This document shows, in pieces, positions 1 to 6,652 of a stretch of 15,997 nucleotides of DNA. Positions within the stretch are counted from its first letter, which is position 1; each line of letters opens with the position of its first letter. Source of the DNA: Microcystis aeruginosa W13-11. GTDB taxonomy: Bacteria; Cyanobacteriota; Cyanobacteriia; Cyanobacteriales; Microcystaceae. Position numbers and translations under genes: made by a program. The notes under the pieces were generated by a model. That model was not told the DNA's origin. It did no database searches and saw only the letters and a program-made list of their open reading frames with translations. Location: positions 1 to 15,997 of the forward strand of contig JAADBR010000137.1 in the NCBI GenBank assembly GCA_009995705.1, given 5' to 3'.

Positions 1-108
1 CTTTCTTCCGCCAGGCTTTGGCCTGTGTCCATCACCCCTTGAATACGGTTGTCTCTCTTATCCCTACTGCTGATTTTTCTCTCTTTGTCAACCCCTAGAC
101 CTGAATAT

Positions 109-324
109 TTACATAATTTGTTTAATATAGACTTTTTTGACTTTTTGTCCTCCCTTTTTAGGAATTGTTTGCATTCGTCCGTCTTCATGGCGAAAAATAT
201 GATGACTACCCGTAGAACGAACTTCTAAAAATTCAAATGCTTCTAAAATCTGCTTGACATCTTCACATTGAATCTCAGGAGGTTGAAATAGCAAAAGTTT
301 GATTAACTTCTGGATTTTGGACAT
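109..324 (-). CDS. hicA: HicA-family toxin (mRNA interferase), no HicB beside it
   Basis: A 71-residue protein of the HicA/YcfA family: small double-stranded-RNA-binding-fold toxins that cleave mRNA and are normally neutralised by HicB. The family core is visible: the GSHHIFRH segment holds the conserved GSHH with the catalytic histidine, followed by TIPKKGGQKVKKVYIKQI. I start at the ATG at 324; an in-frame TTG two codons upstream (330) is the alternative. The product stops right after KQIM. Family members usually run some residues further, and the next codons past the TAA (IFRSRG, then stop) stay open, so a slight C-terminal truncation is possible. No HicB-like frame lies in the 162 bases upstream or in the 108 bases left downstream, although a partner could lie beyond the window edge. 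Family assignment is confident; activity is not established. Confidence 0.8.
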   Translation of the reverse strand: MSKIQKLIKLLLFQPPEIQCEDVKQILEAFEFLEVRSTGSHHIFRHEDGRMQTIPKKGGQKVKKVYIKQIM

Positions 325-390
325 AGCCAATTTTCTTTAATTTTGTGTTTTTCATGGTTTAACTGATTCCCTAAATTTTTGATAGCATCT

Positions 391-399
391 ATTATAGCA
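391..399 (-). promoter_or_regulatory. Extended -10 promoter for hicA
   Basis: Read on the minus strand this is TGCTATAAT, a TGn extended -10 joined to a perfect TATAAT. Transcription would start near 384, giving a leader of about 60 nt before the ATG at 324. No good -35 is seen at the usual spacing, which extended -10 promoters tolerate. Confidence 0.5.
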
Positions 400-402
400 T
401 GA

Positions 403-430
403 TTGACAAATTGGCGTGCGTGCCTAGATT
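403..430 (+). promoter_or_regulatory. Candidate promoter for menB
   Basis: A perfect TTGACA at 403-408 and TAGATT at 425-430, with a 16-base spacer. Transcription would begin near 437. It lies back to back with the hicA promoter, whose -10 is only 7 bases to the left, so the two polymerase sites overlap. Confidence 0.4.
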
Positions 431-504
431 ACCTATTGCGATCATTAATCTCTAAAGGGAACAAAATGAGGTAAGGTAAAAAAGCTGTGCCTATAACCGA
501 GACT

Positions 505-1338
505 ATGAGCATTGAATGGCAATCCGTCAAAACCTACGAGGATATTTTGTACCATAAATGGGGAGGAATCGCCAAAATTACCATCAATCGACCCCATAAG
601 CGCAATGCCTTCCGTCCGAAGACAGTTTTTGAGCTTTACGACGCTTTCTGTGATGCTCGCGAGGATGCCCGCATTGGGGTGGTATTGCTCACGGGTGCAG
701 GTCCCCACAGCGACGGCAAATATGCTTTTTGTTCCGGTGGCGATCAGACGGTGCGGGGTCAGGCGGGTTATATTGGCGATGATGGCGTACCCCGGCTCAA
801 TGTGCTGGATTTACAGAAATTAATTCGCTCCATCCCCAAGGTAGTTATCGCGCTGGTGGCGGGTTATGCGGTCGGGGGCGGTCATGTTTTACACTTGGTT
901 TGTGATTTAACCTTAGCAGCGGATAACGCCATTTTTGGCCAGACCGGTCCGAAAGTGGGCAGTTTTGACGGCGGTTTTGGCTCTAGTTATCTGGCCCGGG
1001 TAGTGGGTCAGAAAAAAGCTCGCGAGATTTGGTTTCTCTGTCGGCAGTATAACGCCCAACAAGCTTTAGCAATGGGTTTGGTTAACCATGTCGTCCAGGT
1101 GGAGGAATTAGAGCAGGAAGGGGTTAAATGGTCCCTAGAAATTCTCGAAAAAAGTCCCTTGGCGATTCGCTGCCTAAAATCGGCTTTTAATGCTGATTGT
1201 GATGGTCAAGCGGGTTTACAGGAGTTAGCGGGTAATGCCACTCTACTGTATTATATGACCGCCGAAGGAGCCGAAGGTAAACAGGCTTTCCTCGAAAAAC
1301 GTCCCCCCGATTTTAGTCAATATCCTTGGCTACCCTAA
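505..1338 (+). CDS. menB: 1,4-dihydroxy-2-naphthoyl-CoA synthase
   Basis: A crotonase-fold enzyme that closes the second ring of the naphthoquinone by Dieckmann-type condensation of O-succinylbenzoyl-CoA. In cyanobacteria this leads to phylloquinone, the photosystem I cofactor. Numbered from the ATG at 505 (277 residues), the oxyanion-hole segment [13 protein letters not shown] is at about 118-130 and [10 protein letters not shown] at 146-155. The Gly in QTGPK matches the bicarbonate-using (E. coli-type) enzymes rather than those with a catalytic Asp there. The C-terminus [17 protein letters not shown] is typical of the family. A GTG at 487 would add six residues and has the better Shine-Dalgarno (GAGGTAAGG at 468-476); I prefer 505 because relatives begin near MSIEW. 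The family call is very secure; only the start is uncertain. Confidence 0.97.
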   Translation: MSIEWQSVKTYEDILYHKWGGIAKITINRPHKRNAFRPKTVFELYDAFCDAREDARIGVVLLTGAGPHSDGKYAFCSGGDQTVRGQAGYIGDDGVPRLNVLDLQKLIRSIPKVVIALVAGYAVGGGHVLHLVCDLTLAADNAIFGQTGPKVGSFDGGFGSSYLARVVGQKKAREIWFLCRQYNAQQALAMGLVNHVVQVEELEQEGVKWSLEILEKSPLAIRCLKSAFNADCDGQAGLQELAGNATLLYYMTAEGAEGKQAFLEKRPPDFSQYPWLP

Positions 1339-1420
1339 TCAGTAATCAGTGAAAAGAAAGCAGAAAACCGCCCTATATTACTGCTCACTTAATACTTCAT
1401 ATTCCTACTGATCACTGATC
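1338..1420. repeat. Inverted repeat behind menB
   Basis: The arms ATCAGTAATCAGTGA (1338-1352) and TACTGATCACTGAT (1406-1419) are complementary with a couple of mismatches and enclose about 54 bases. The left arm begins inside the menB stop codon. The same ATCAGT vocabulary recurs at 13358-13385. It may end the menB transcript or be a remnant of a small dispersed element. Confidence 0.5.
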
Positions 1421-1545
1421 AGCTATGCTAGTTTAGAGAGAGTAGTTAGGTTCGGTAGCAGCATTGGTTTCAAACAGAAGCGGTTTTTCCCTGATGGCCT
1501 TGACTGGGTTGTGTCCGATCTCCTTCTCAAAATGGCTATGATATT

Positions 1546-1550
1546 GGGAG
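1546..1550 (+). promoter_or_regulatory. Shine-Dalgarno site of the RRM gene
   Basis: GGGAG sits 7 bases before the ATG at 1558 and supports that start. It is one of the clearer ribosome binding sites in this window, where many genes have none obvious. Confidence 0.6.
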
Positions 1551-1557
1551 ACAATCC

Positions 1558-1863
1558 ATGACAATTTACGTTGGTAATCTGGTTTATGAAGTCACGAAAG
1601 AGGACTTGCAGGGTGTATTCGCTGAATACGGCACAGTTAGTCGCGTTTACTTGCCGGTGGATCGGGAAACGGGTAAAATGCGCGGTTTTGGTTTTGTGGA
1701 AATGTCCTCCGATGAGGAAGAGGCAAAAGCGATCGAAAATCTTGACGGGGCCGAATGGATGGGACGACAGATGAAAGTCAACAAAGCTCGTCCCAGAGAA
1801 GATAATTTTGGTGGTGGTGGTGGCGGCGGTGAGCGGAAAAACTTCGGGCGCCGCGAACGTTAA
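1558..1863 (+). CDS. RRM RNA-binding protein, glycine-rich C-terminus
   Basis: A 101-residue cyanobacterial Rbp-type protein: one RNA recognition motif plus a short glycine tail. RNP2 is IYVGNL (residues 3-8) and RNP1 is RGFGFVEM (about 42-49), both with the aromatic residues that stack on RNA bases. The tail has seven glycines followed by an Arg-rich end (GRRER). Related cyanobacterial Rbp proteins bind RNA, and several are induced in the cold; I infer a similar post-transcriptional role in the cytoplasm. The gene stands alone between menB and a glycosyltransferase gene. It has a 219-base upstream spacer and its own hairpin terminator. The family call is secure, but which paralogue (rbpA to rbpF) cannot be told from the sequence. 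Confidence 0.95.
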   Translation: MTIYVGNLVYEVTKEDLQGVFAEYGTVSRVYLPVDRETGKMRGFGFVEMSSDEEEAKAIENLDGAEWMGRQMKVNKARPREDNFGGGGGGGERKNFGRRER

Positions 1864-1881
1864 AGAGATTCTTGGAAAATT

Positions 1882-1918
1882 CCAGAAGCGGTTATTTTTG
1901 ACAACCGCTTTCCTCTGG
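1882..1918 (+). terminator. Hairpin terminator of the RRM gene
   Basis: AAGCGGTT (1886-1893) pairs perfectly with AACCGCTT (1903-1910) over a 9-base loop. Outer arms CCAGA (1882-1886) and TCTGG (1914-1918) can extend the stem past a bulge. It starts 19 bases after the stop codon. There is no strong T run, so termination is inferred from position and stem strength. Confidence 0.6.
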
Positions 1919-2173
1919 ATAATTAATCAATCTGCGTTTGTTTTCTAACATCCTAATACTCGAACCGGACATTTCATCGTTTTGACGAAAAAAGCTAACG
2001 GAGGCGAGGATACCCGTTCGTCCATAGATTCATAGATAGGAAAAATCAAGATTTGATTCGCACCTACTCCCGCCTAGCTTATTTGTTCTGATTTTCCCAT
2101 CATGGCTCTACCAGGTTCCGTATCCAAGAGAGCCCCATCATCATCCAACCGCTGCCATAAACTTTGACAAAAA
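1919..2173. other. Spacer before the glycosyltransferase gene, no gene seen
   Basis: With the terminator region this makes a gap of about 310 bases. I see no open frame with family features on either strand. A small perfect dyad, AATCAA-gat-TTGATT (2044-2058), lies 115 bases before the start codon and could be an operator, but nothing else supports that. No clear promoter or Shine-Dalgarno site precedes 2174. Confidence 0.3.
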
Positions 2174-3259
2174 ATGAAGATAGCAATCATCACAGCAACT
2201 CCCCAAAATGTCAAGCTCGGAAGTGGTACTTTCGTCACCAATATCCATCTGACTAACGAGTTACGCTCCCAGGGTCATATCGTTGATGTTTTCTCGCCAA
2301 CCAAAGCATCGGGGCCGTTAGGCTATATGGCGCATCGCTTTCTTTGGAATTGGCGACTCGATCCCCGTCGCTTTGACGACTATGATCTGGTGGTGGGTTA
2401 CGATATGGATGGTTACGCTATCAGCGATCGCCTGAAAGTCCCTTTTATTGTTTATATTCTTGGTATTATTGCCGATGAGGCCACCTTTGAGCGGGGTTGG
2501 GTGCGAACTTCTCTAGAATTGATGGCAAAAGCCGAGAAAGTGAGCGTCCATCGTGCCGCCATGGTCATCTCTATCAGTGAGTATTCGCGTACTAGACTCA
2601 AGCAACTTTATCAGTATGATGGCAATATCGAAATTGTTCATTCTCTAATTGATCTCAAAGGGTGGGATGCAGCGGTCGCCTCGGTCAAGCATGAGAAAAA
2701 AAACCGCGAGCAGAGGAGGCCGACGGTGTTTTGTGTCGGTGTCCAGTATCCCCGCAAAAATGTTGCCACTTTGATCCGCGCCGCCGCAATTCTCCGCCGT
2801 CAAATACCCGATGTGGAGGTAAGAATTGCCAGCAAAGGTCCTGAATGGAATAATTTACGCCGTCTAGCACAAGAACTCAATTTAGAGCAAAATGTTACTT
2901 TTCTCGGCTATCTTTCCTATCAAGAACTGATCCAAGAATATCTTGATTGTCAAGTTTTTTGTTTACCTAGTCTGCAAGAAGGATTTGGTATAGTTTTTGC
3001 TGAAGCTATGGCCAGTTATAAACCGATTGTCGCCAGTCGCTCTTCCTCGACACCGGAGTTGATTGAAGATGGTGTACAAGGTCTATTAGCCAATCCCTTA
3101 GATGCTGAAGATTTAGCGACTAAATTGGCAGAAGTGCTTCTCAATCCAGAAAAAGCTCGTTCCTTAGGGAAGGCAGGTAGAGGGAAAGTTTCAGAATTTG
3201 ATGCCCCGATTATTGCCCAACGTTTCAGTCAGTTATTAACCAATTTTCTGGAAAAATAG
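2174..3259 (+). CDS. GT4-family glycosyltransferase
   Basis: A 361-residue GT-B-fold retaining glycosyltransferase of family 4. The N-terminal acceptor half opens with KIAIITATP and a glycine-rich loop (LGSGTFVTNIHLTNEL, about 15-30). The donor half begins near VFCVGVQYPRKN (185-196). It carries the nucleotide-sugar signature EGFGIVFAEAMA, an E-X7-E motif with Glu269 and Glu277, then TPELIEDGVQGLL (293-305). There is no signal peptide or membrane span, so it acts in the cytoplasm or at the inner face of the membrane. Neither sugar nor acceptor can be read from the sequence. It converges on an FkbM-type methyltransferase gene only 28 bases away, which would fit modification of a polysaccharide or secondary metabolite. 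They are on opposite strands and so not one operon. Confidence 0.9.
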   Translation: MKIAIITATPQNVKLGSGTFVTNIHLTNELRSQGHIVDVFSPTKASGPLGYMAHRFLWNWRLDPRRFDDYDLVVGYDMDGYAISDRLKVPFIVYILGIIADEATFERGWVRTSLELMAKAEKVSVHRAAMVISISEYSRTRLKQLYQYDGNIEIVHSLIDLKGWDAAVASVKHEKKNREQRRPTVFCVGVQYPRKNVATLIRAAAILRRQIPDVEVRIASKGPEWNNLRRLAQELNLEQNVTFLGYLSYQELIQEYLDCQVFCLPSLQEGFGIVFAEAMASYKPIVASRSSSTPELIEDGVQGLLANPLDAEDLATKLAEVLLNPEKARSLGKAGRGKVSEFDAPIIAQRFSQLLTNFLEK

Positions 3260-3287
3260 ATTAACTTTGAGAATAAAAGTTTAACCG

Positions 3288-4058
3288 TTAACGCACAGCA
3301 TATAAGTGGAAAATATCCACGAATGTTGAAGGTAGCAGTTCTCTTTTTTCCAGTTGAATTTTGAAGCCATTATCTGCCAGCATTTGGCTTATTTGCTTTA
3401 AGCGTCCCCTCTTATCGTGAATTTCAGCTACTATTTGCTTGATTTTTGGCCAGTCTTTAGCTTCGATGCCTTGAAATACTTCGTATTCTTCTCCTTCCAC
3501 GTCGATTTTCAATAAATCGATGGAGTCAATACCGAGTTCATTAATTACGGAGGATAGAGTTTTTACTTCACAGACTACTTGTTCTTTTTCTTGGAAAAAC
3601 TCTTCAAACAAATTTTCTATTTTTGAGGAATTCTGAGCGACTTTAATATCTTCTAATTCAGCCATTATATCCTCTGGCTTTGTGGTTGAATTAGCAGACA
3701 TATTGGGATAAAAAGTAAAGATTTTTGCCTGGTTATTTTCTGAACTTAATCCACAGTTAAATAAAACAACACCCTCTAGAGAATGCAAATGAATATTTTT
3801 TTGCAAAACCTCAAAAGTTGGCTTGATTGGCTCAAAGGCGAAAACTTTTGCTGTTGGCTCAACTCCCTTGACAAAAATAGAGAATAGACCGATATTGGCT
3901 CCCACATCAAAGATCACATCCCCTTCTTTGATGACGATATCATGGCCTTCATATTGCCTTTCAGTAAATATTTCCGAAAAAATGTATTCCGTTTCCTCTT
4001 TGCTACTACTGTAGTAACATTCCAATCCATTAGAAAAAGTAATTTTTTTGGCTATCAC
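3288..4058 (-). CDS. FkbM-family SAM-dependent methyltransferase
   Basis: A 256-residue methyltransferase of the FkbM group, whose members mostly methylate hydroxyl groups of polyketides, peptides or sugars. The SAM-binding glycine loop is FDVGANIGLFS (residues 50-60), followed by the acidic end of strand two, FAFEP (73-77). The family hallmark KIDVEGEE (184-191) is intact. The only plausible start is a GTG at 4058: the frame runs upstream to a TAA at about 4095 with no ATG. The stretch from about 120 to 165 is rich in Asn, Ser, Glu and Lys and probably forms a lid or insertion. AT content is higher than in its neighbours, hinting at separate acquisition. The substrate is unknown; the adjacent convergent GT4 gene makes a sugar or glycosylated product possible. 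Confidence 0.88.
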   Translation of the reverse strand: MIAKKITFSNGLECYYSSSKEETEYIFSEIFTERQYEGHDIVIKEGDVIFDVGANIGLFSIFVKGVEPTAKVFAFEPIKPTFEVLQKNIHLHSLEGVVLFNCGLSSENNQAKIFTFYPNMSANSTTKPEDIMAELEDIKVAQNSSKIENLFEEFFQEKEQVVCEVKTLSSVINELGIDSIDLLKIDVEGEEYEVFQGIEAKDWPKIKQIVAEIHDKRGRLKQISQMLADNGFKIQLEKRELLPSTFVDIFHLYAVR

Positions 4059-4171
4059 CGTTGATGTATAGTTGCGATCTTGGACAGGATTATATTAACA
4101 CCATGAATCGCTCCCCGTCAAGAATGAGGTAACAAGCCTTCTTTTTAGGTAGGAGAATTGTCAGATTCTGT

Positions 4172-4205
4172 CTTTTGCCTTCAAAAGCTGATAACTGATA
4201 ACTGA
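4172..4205. repeat. Small hairpin plus CTGATAA heptamer repeat
   Basis: CTTTTG-cctt-CAAAAG (4172-4187) is a perfect 6-bp hairpin. It is followed by CTGATAA twice plus CTGA (4188-4205). It lies just downstream of the dedA stop codon on the minus strand and could help end that transcript. Nearly the same text, TTGCCTTCAGAAGCTGATAA, lies just before the PBP gene (about 9026-9045), and the heptamer recurs at 13441-13465. Confidence 0.55.
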
Positions 4206-4215
4206 AATGACGGAC

Positions 4216-4833
4216 TTAGGCCACCTTTTTCCGTGACTCAAGGATGGGGTGAATAATTGTCCAAGCCAGGACGATAATTAAAGCCAAGATACCAAAACGA
4301 GCCATAGAACTAACTAACTGGTGCAAGGGGAACAAACGACCTAAAAAGAAAGATAATGTCACCATAATCGTCGCCCACACCGTTGCTCCGCCCAGATTAC
4401 AGAGGAAAAAGCGGTTGTAGGGCATTCGGGCAATTCCCGCCATGGGACCGGCAAAGATTCTTAACAAAGCCACGAAACGACCGAAAAAGACCGCCAGGGG
4501 TGCATTTTTACTAAATTGATCCTTGGCTGATTCTAGTTTTTGGGGCGGAATCCGAAAGAATTTGCCAACTTTTAACAAAAACGGCCAACCTCCAGCGCGA
4601 CCGAGCCAATAGCCAAAATTATCGCCCAAAACTGCTCCTGTAATTGCGCTGACTAAAACTAACCAATAGTTTAAATCACCGCTACCGGCAAGGAAGCCGC
4701 CGACAATGGTGATGGTTTCCCCCGGGATGGGAATGCCGGCATTTTCCAGGGTAATGCCGATAAATACTGCCCAGTATCCGTATTGGTGGGCGATTTCTTC
4801 AATATTTTCTAAGGATAATAGCTCTAGGGACAT
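4216..4833 (-). CDS. DedA-family membrane protein
   Basis: A 205-residue polytopic inner-membrane protein of the DedA/SNARE-associated (VTT) family. Members are implicated in flipping undecaprenyl-phosphate or phospholipids and in membrane-potential homeostasis. Landmarks are the re-entrant segment with Glu30 and GIPIPGE (33-39), GDNFGYWLGRAGG (70-82), and FFGRFVALLRIFAGPMAG (116-133) with the conserved Arg119 and Arg125 and the AGP turn. A hydrophobic hairpin follows at about 148-165 and a last span at about 180-196, ending in RKKVA. I start at the ATG at 4833. A TTG at 4851 would add six residues (MLRKRS), but has no convincing ribosome binding site. The gene is single, with 157 bases to the FkbM gene downstream on the same strand. 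The substrate is not predictable from sequence. Confidence 0.92.
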   Translation of the reverse strand: MSLELLSLENIEEIAHQYGYWAVFIGITLENAGIPIPGETITIVGGFLAGSGDLNYWLVLVSAITGAVLGDNFGYWLGRAGGWPFLLKVGKFFRIPPQKLESAKDQFSKNAPLAVFFGRFVALLRIFAGPMAGIARMPYNRFFLCNLGGATVWATIMVTLSFFLGRLFPLHQLVSSMARFGILALIIVLAWTIIHPILESRKKVA

Positions 4834-4902
4834 GGAGCGCTTTCTTAACAAAGGTTTACGAATATTCTAAGATATTTTTACATTATTTAACCGTGGCTGA
4901 AC

Positions 4903-4934
4903 TTGACATCCTCACCGTTCGTTTACGGACGGTG
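4903..4934 (-). mobile_element. Right end of an IS200/IS605-type tnpB element
   Basis: On the minus strand a hairpin (CACCGTTCG 4913-4921, loop TTTA, CGGACGGTG 4926-4934; eight Watson-Crick pairs and one G-T) is followed by GATGTCAAG. IS200/IS605 right ends have a subterminal hairpin then a short cleavage motif, such as TCAA in IS608. TCAA occurs here at 4906-4903, so the boundary is placed at 4903. In such elements this region also forms the 3' part of the TnpB guide RNA. Confidence 0.55.
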
Positions 4935-5001
4935 ATTCCCAAACCTTACGATTTAGGCTTCTGCTTGGGTCCTGAAGGGTTTTTCGCAGCTGCCGCGCCG
5001 C

Positions 5002-5188
5002 TACTGTCTCGAAGACTACGAGCCGGAAAGTAAGTCCATTATCTGTTACGCCAGAGTTTCCACTCACGGGCAAAAGGACGACCTCGAAAGACAAGCTGAA
5101 TTTCTACGCGACAAGCTGAATTTCTACGCTCAAAATATCCCAGAGCCGAAATTATTACAGAGATTGGAAGCGGACTCAATTTTAATAG
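5002..5188 (+). pseudogene. IS607-type serine recombinase (tnpA) fragment
   Basis: Plus-strand translation gives YCLEDYEPESKSIICYARVS, then THGQKDDLERQAEFLR, the start of the catalytic domain of an IS607-family serine transposase. The nucleophile would be the Ser of YARVS. The reading frame then breaks because 20 bases are exactly duplicated in tandem (5090-5109 and 5110-5129). Skipping one copy restores SKYPRAEIITEIGSGLNFNRK, the expected continuation. The piece ends near 5188 where minus-strand tnpB sequence resumes. The N-terminal helix-turn-helix and the rest of the catalytic domain are missing. It runs opposite to the surrounding tnpB, whereas in IS607 elements tnpA and tnpB are normally co-directional. 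It is therefore an insertion or recombination product, not this element's own partner. Confidence 0.75.
5090..5129 (+). repeat. Exact 20-bp tandem duplication
   Basis: Two perfect, adjacent copies of a 20-base unit beginning GACAAGCTG and ending TTCTACGC. The duplication breaks the serine recombinase frame. Perfect identity suggests a fairly recent slippage event. Confidence 0.9.
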
Positions 5189-6072
5189 GAAACCATCTAT
5201 CTATTTCGAGGTAATTTCTCCCATACCAACGGCATCTATAGGCTAATTGTCGGGTGATTTCTCCCCAGCTTACATCAGATATTGCCTGAGATAATTTCGG
5301 GTTTTTGACCATATTTTTGACGGCTAAATTCTCCACCACAATCGTTTGGTTTTCACGAACTAATTGAGTGGTTAGCTTGTGTAAATGGTCTTTTTTACTA
5401 TCGCTGATTTGAGCGTGAATCCTTGCTACTTTGATTCTTGCTTTTTTCCGATTTTTTGAGCCTTTCTGTTTTCTAGAAAGATTTTTACGATGCCCTTCGC
5501 AGTCTCTAATAATGCTTTTTCAAATGCTTAGGATTAGATACTTTATCGCCATTGCTGGTAATTCCAAGGCTACTAATTCCTAAGTCAATTCCGATGGCTT
5601 TATCTGTTACTGGTAATGGCTTAAAGGTTCTGTGCATTTGGCTAAATAGATTTGTCTGTCTTTGAACCTAAAAGCAGATTTGGTAAATTCGGCACTTCCT
5701 CCTTGATCTTTTTTCTTAAAGTTAGGATACTTAGTACAACCAGCAAAGAAGTTAGTGAAAGCTGTTTGTAGGTGTCCTAACCCTTATTGTAAAGGGACAC
5801 AACTAACTTCGTTTAAAAAGTCTAATTCTTCTTGTTTTTTCCCATCGGTTAGCATTGAAGAAGTTTCAGTATATCCTACTCTTTCTTGCTTTTCGTACCA
5901 TGCTTGGGTTCTGACATGGAGAGCTTTATTGGAAACTAATCTTACACAGCCCAAAGTGCGCCGCAATAGGGACTCTTGTTTAGGTGTGGGGTAAAATCGG
6001 TAAGAATAGTCTTTTTCCATGGCTCACATTTTAGCATATATTTCGTAAATGTGTTAATATTTAACGGTAAAG

Positions 6073-6089
6073 CCGTCGTAGAACGACGG
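6073..6089. mobile_element. Left-end hairpin of the tnpB element
   Basis: CCGTCG-tagaa-CGACGG is a perfect 6-bp stem lying 53 bases upstream of the tnpB start on the minus strand. Its position fits the subterminal left-end hairpin of IS200/IS605 elements. The exact outer boundary is unclear but must lie between here and the pentapeptide gene start at 6112. Confidence 0.5.
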
Positions 6090-6111
6090 GGTTTCAGAGT
6101 CAAAATTTTCG

Positions 6112-6651
6112 ATGACTTTTCCCAGTATTAATTTATTAGCAATTCGTCAGGGTGAGATAAAAGATCTAGCGGGCATGAATTTGGCAGGGGCTGATTTAGC
6201 GGGTGCGAACCTAGCAGGGGCGAATTTACGCGCAAATTTACGCGGTGCTGACCTCACAGGAGCAAATTTAAGGGGCGCAGATTTTCGTAATGCCGATTTA
6301 CGCGGGGCAATTTTCCTCGATGTGATCGTCACTGGGGCAAGTTTGGCCGGCGCTTTTTTAGCTGGGGCGGTTTTTAATCATCTAGATTTGTCCGGGGCGG
6401 ATTTTCGCGGTATCGATGGCCGGGGAGTGAGTTTTGTCGGGGCGATTTTAACCCAAGCCGATTTTACTAGCGCTAATCTGTCCGGAGCAGATCTGTCAGC
6501 TACCGATTTAGAGGAAGCAATTTTTTTCGGGGCGATTTTACGCGGAACAAATTTTACTGATGCCAATCTTCTTTGTGCTAGTTTAGCCTCGGCAGTAACC
6601 CCGGGGGCAATTTTTGATCGAGCTTGTTTAGAAGGCACAGGATTAACCTAA
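6112..6651 (+). CDS. Pentapeptide-repeat protein
   Basis: A 179-residue protein built almost wholly of A(D/N)LXX pentapeptides from about residue 18 to 175. Such repeats fold as a right-handed quadrilateral beta-helix. Family members are very common in cyanobacteria and mostly of unknown function; some mimic DNA. No signal peptide is seen, so it is predicted cytoplasmic. The repeat is regular except after Arg40, where one glycine codon is missing (Leu39 to Leu43 instead of a five-residue step). The repeats are also less regular near residue 65 (DVIVTG) and at the C-terminus. The stop is one base from the ATG of the next gene, so the two are probably cotranscribed and coupled. The region just upstream belongs to the tnpB element end, so the native promoter may have been displaced. 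Long antisense open frames here are a by-product of the repeats. Confidence 0.9.
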   Translation: MTFPSINLLAIRQGEIKDLAGMNLAGADLAGANLAGANLRANLRGADLTGANLRGADFRNADLRGAIFLDVIVTGASLAGAFLAGAVFNHLDLSGADFRGIDGRGVSFVGAILTQADFTSANLSGADLSATDLEEAIFFGAILRGTNFTDANLLCASLASAVTPGAIFDRACLEGTGLT

Positions 6652-6652
6652 C

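Larger units (their letters stand above)
4946..6020 (-). pseudogene. tnpB: Decayed tnpB (IS200/IS605 RNA-guided nuclease)
   Basis: The remains of a TnpB (OrfB) gene, ancestor-type relative of Cas12. It begins at the ATG at 6020 with KDYSYRFYPTPKQESLLRRTLG, the usual N-terminus. Lesions in order: a TAA at 5784-5786 replaces a Gln codon after SCVPLQ. At about 5618-5628 the frame jumps from KCTEPL to PLPVTDKAIGIDLG, apparently losing several tens of residues of the middle domain. Another frameshift lies at about 5490-5512. RuvC-I (AIGIDLGISS, catalytic Asp) and RuvC-II (VVENLAVKNM, catalytic Glu) are still readable. After DRWFP (about 5187) the frame enters foreign DNA, so the zinc ribbon and RuvC-III Asp are gone. 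The segment nearest the right end reads KNPSGPKQKPKS then TAA at 4946, or alternatively ESPSVNER in another frame; I cannot say which was the original tail. It cannot make an active nuclease. Confidence 0.85.

Noticed and set aside
1..108. Open frames touching the left edge (plus frame ending at 97; minus frame open from an ATG at 32)
   Set aside because: They are too short to judge and match neither HicB nor any family I know.
1919..2173. Riboswitch or small RNA before the glycosyltransferase gene
   Set aside because: Only a 6-bp dyad was found, with no recognised aptamer or sRNA pattern.
6147..6638. Two minus-strand open frames inside the pentapeptide gene
   Set aside because: They are Lys/Pro/Ala-rich mirror products of the repeated codons and have no independent support; the plus-strand pentapeptide pattern explains the region.
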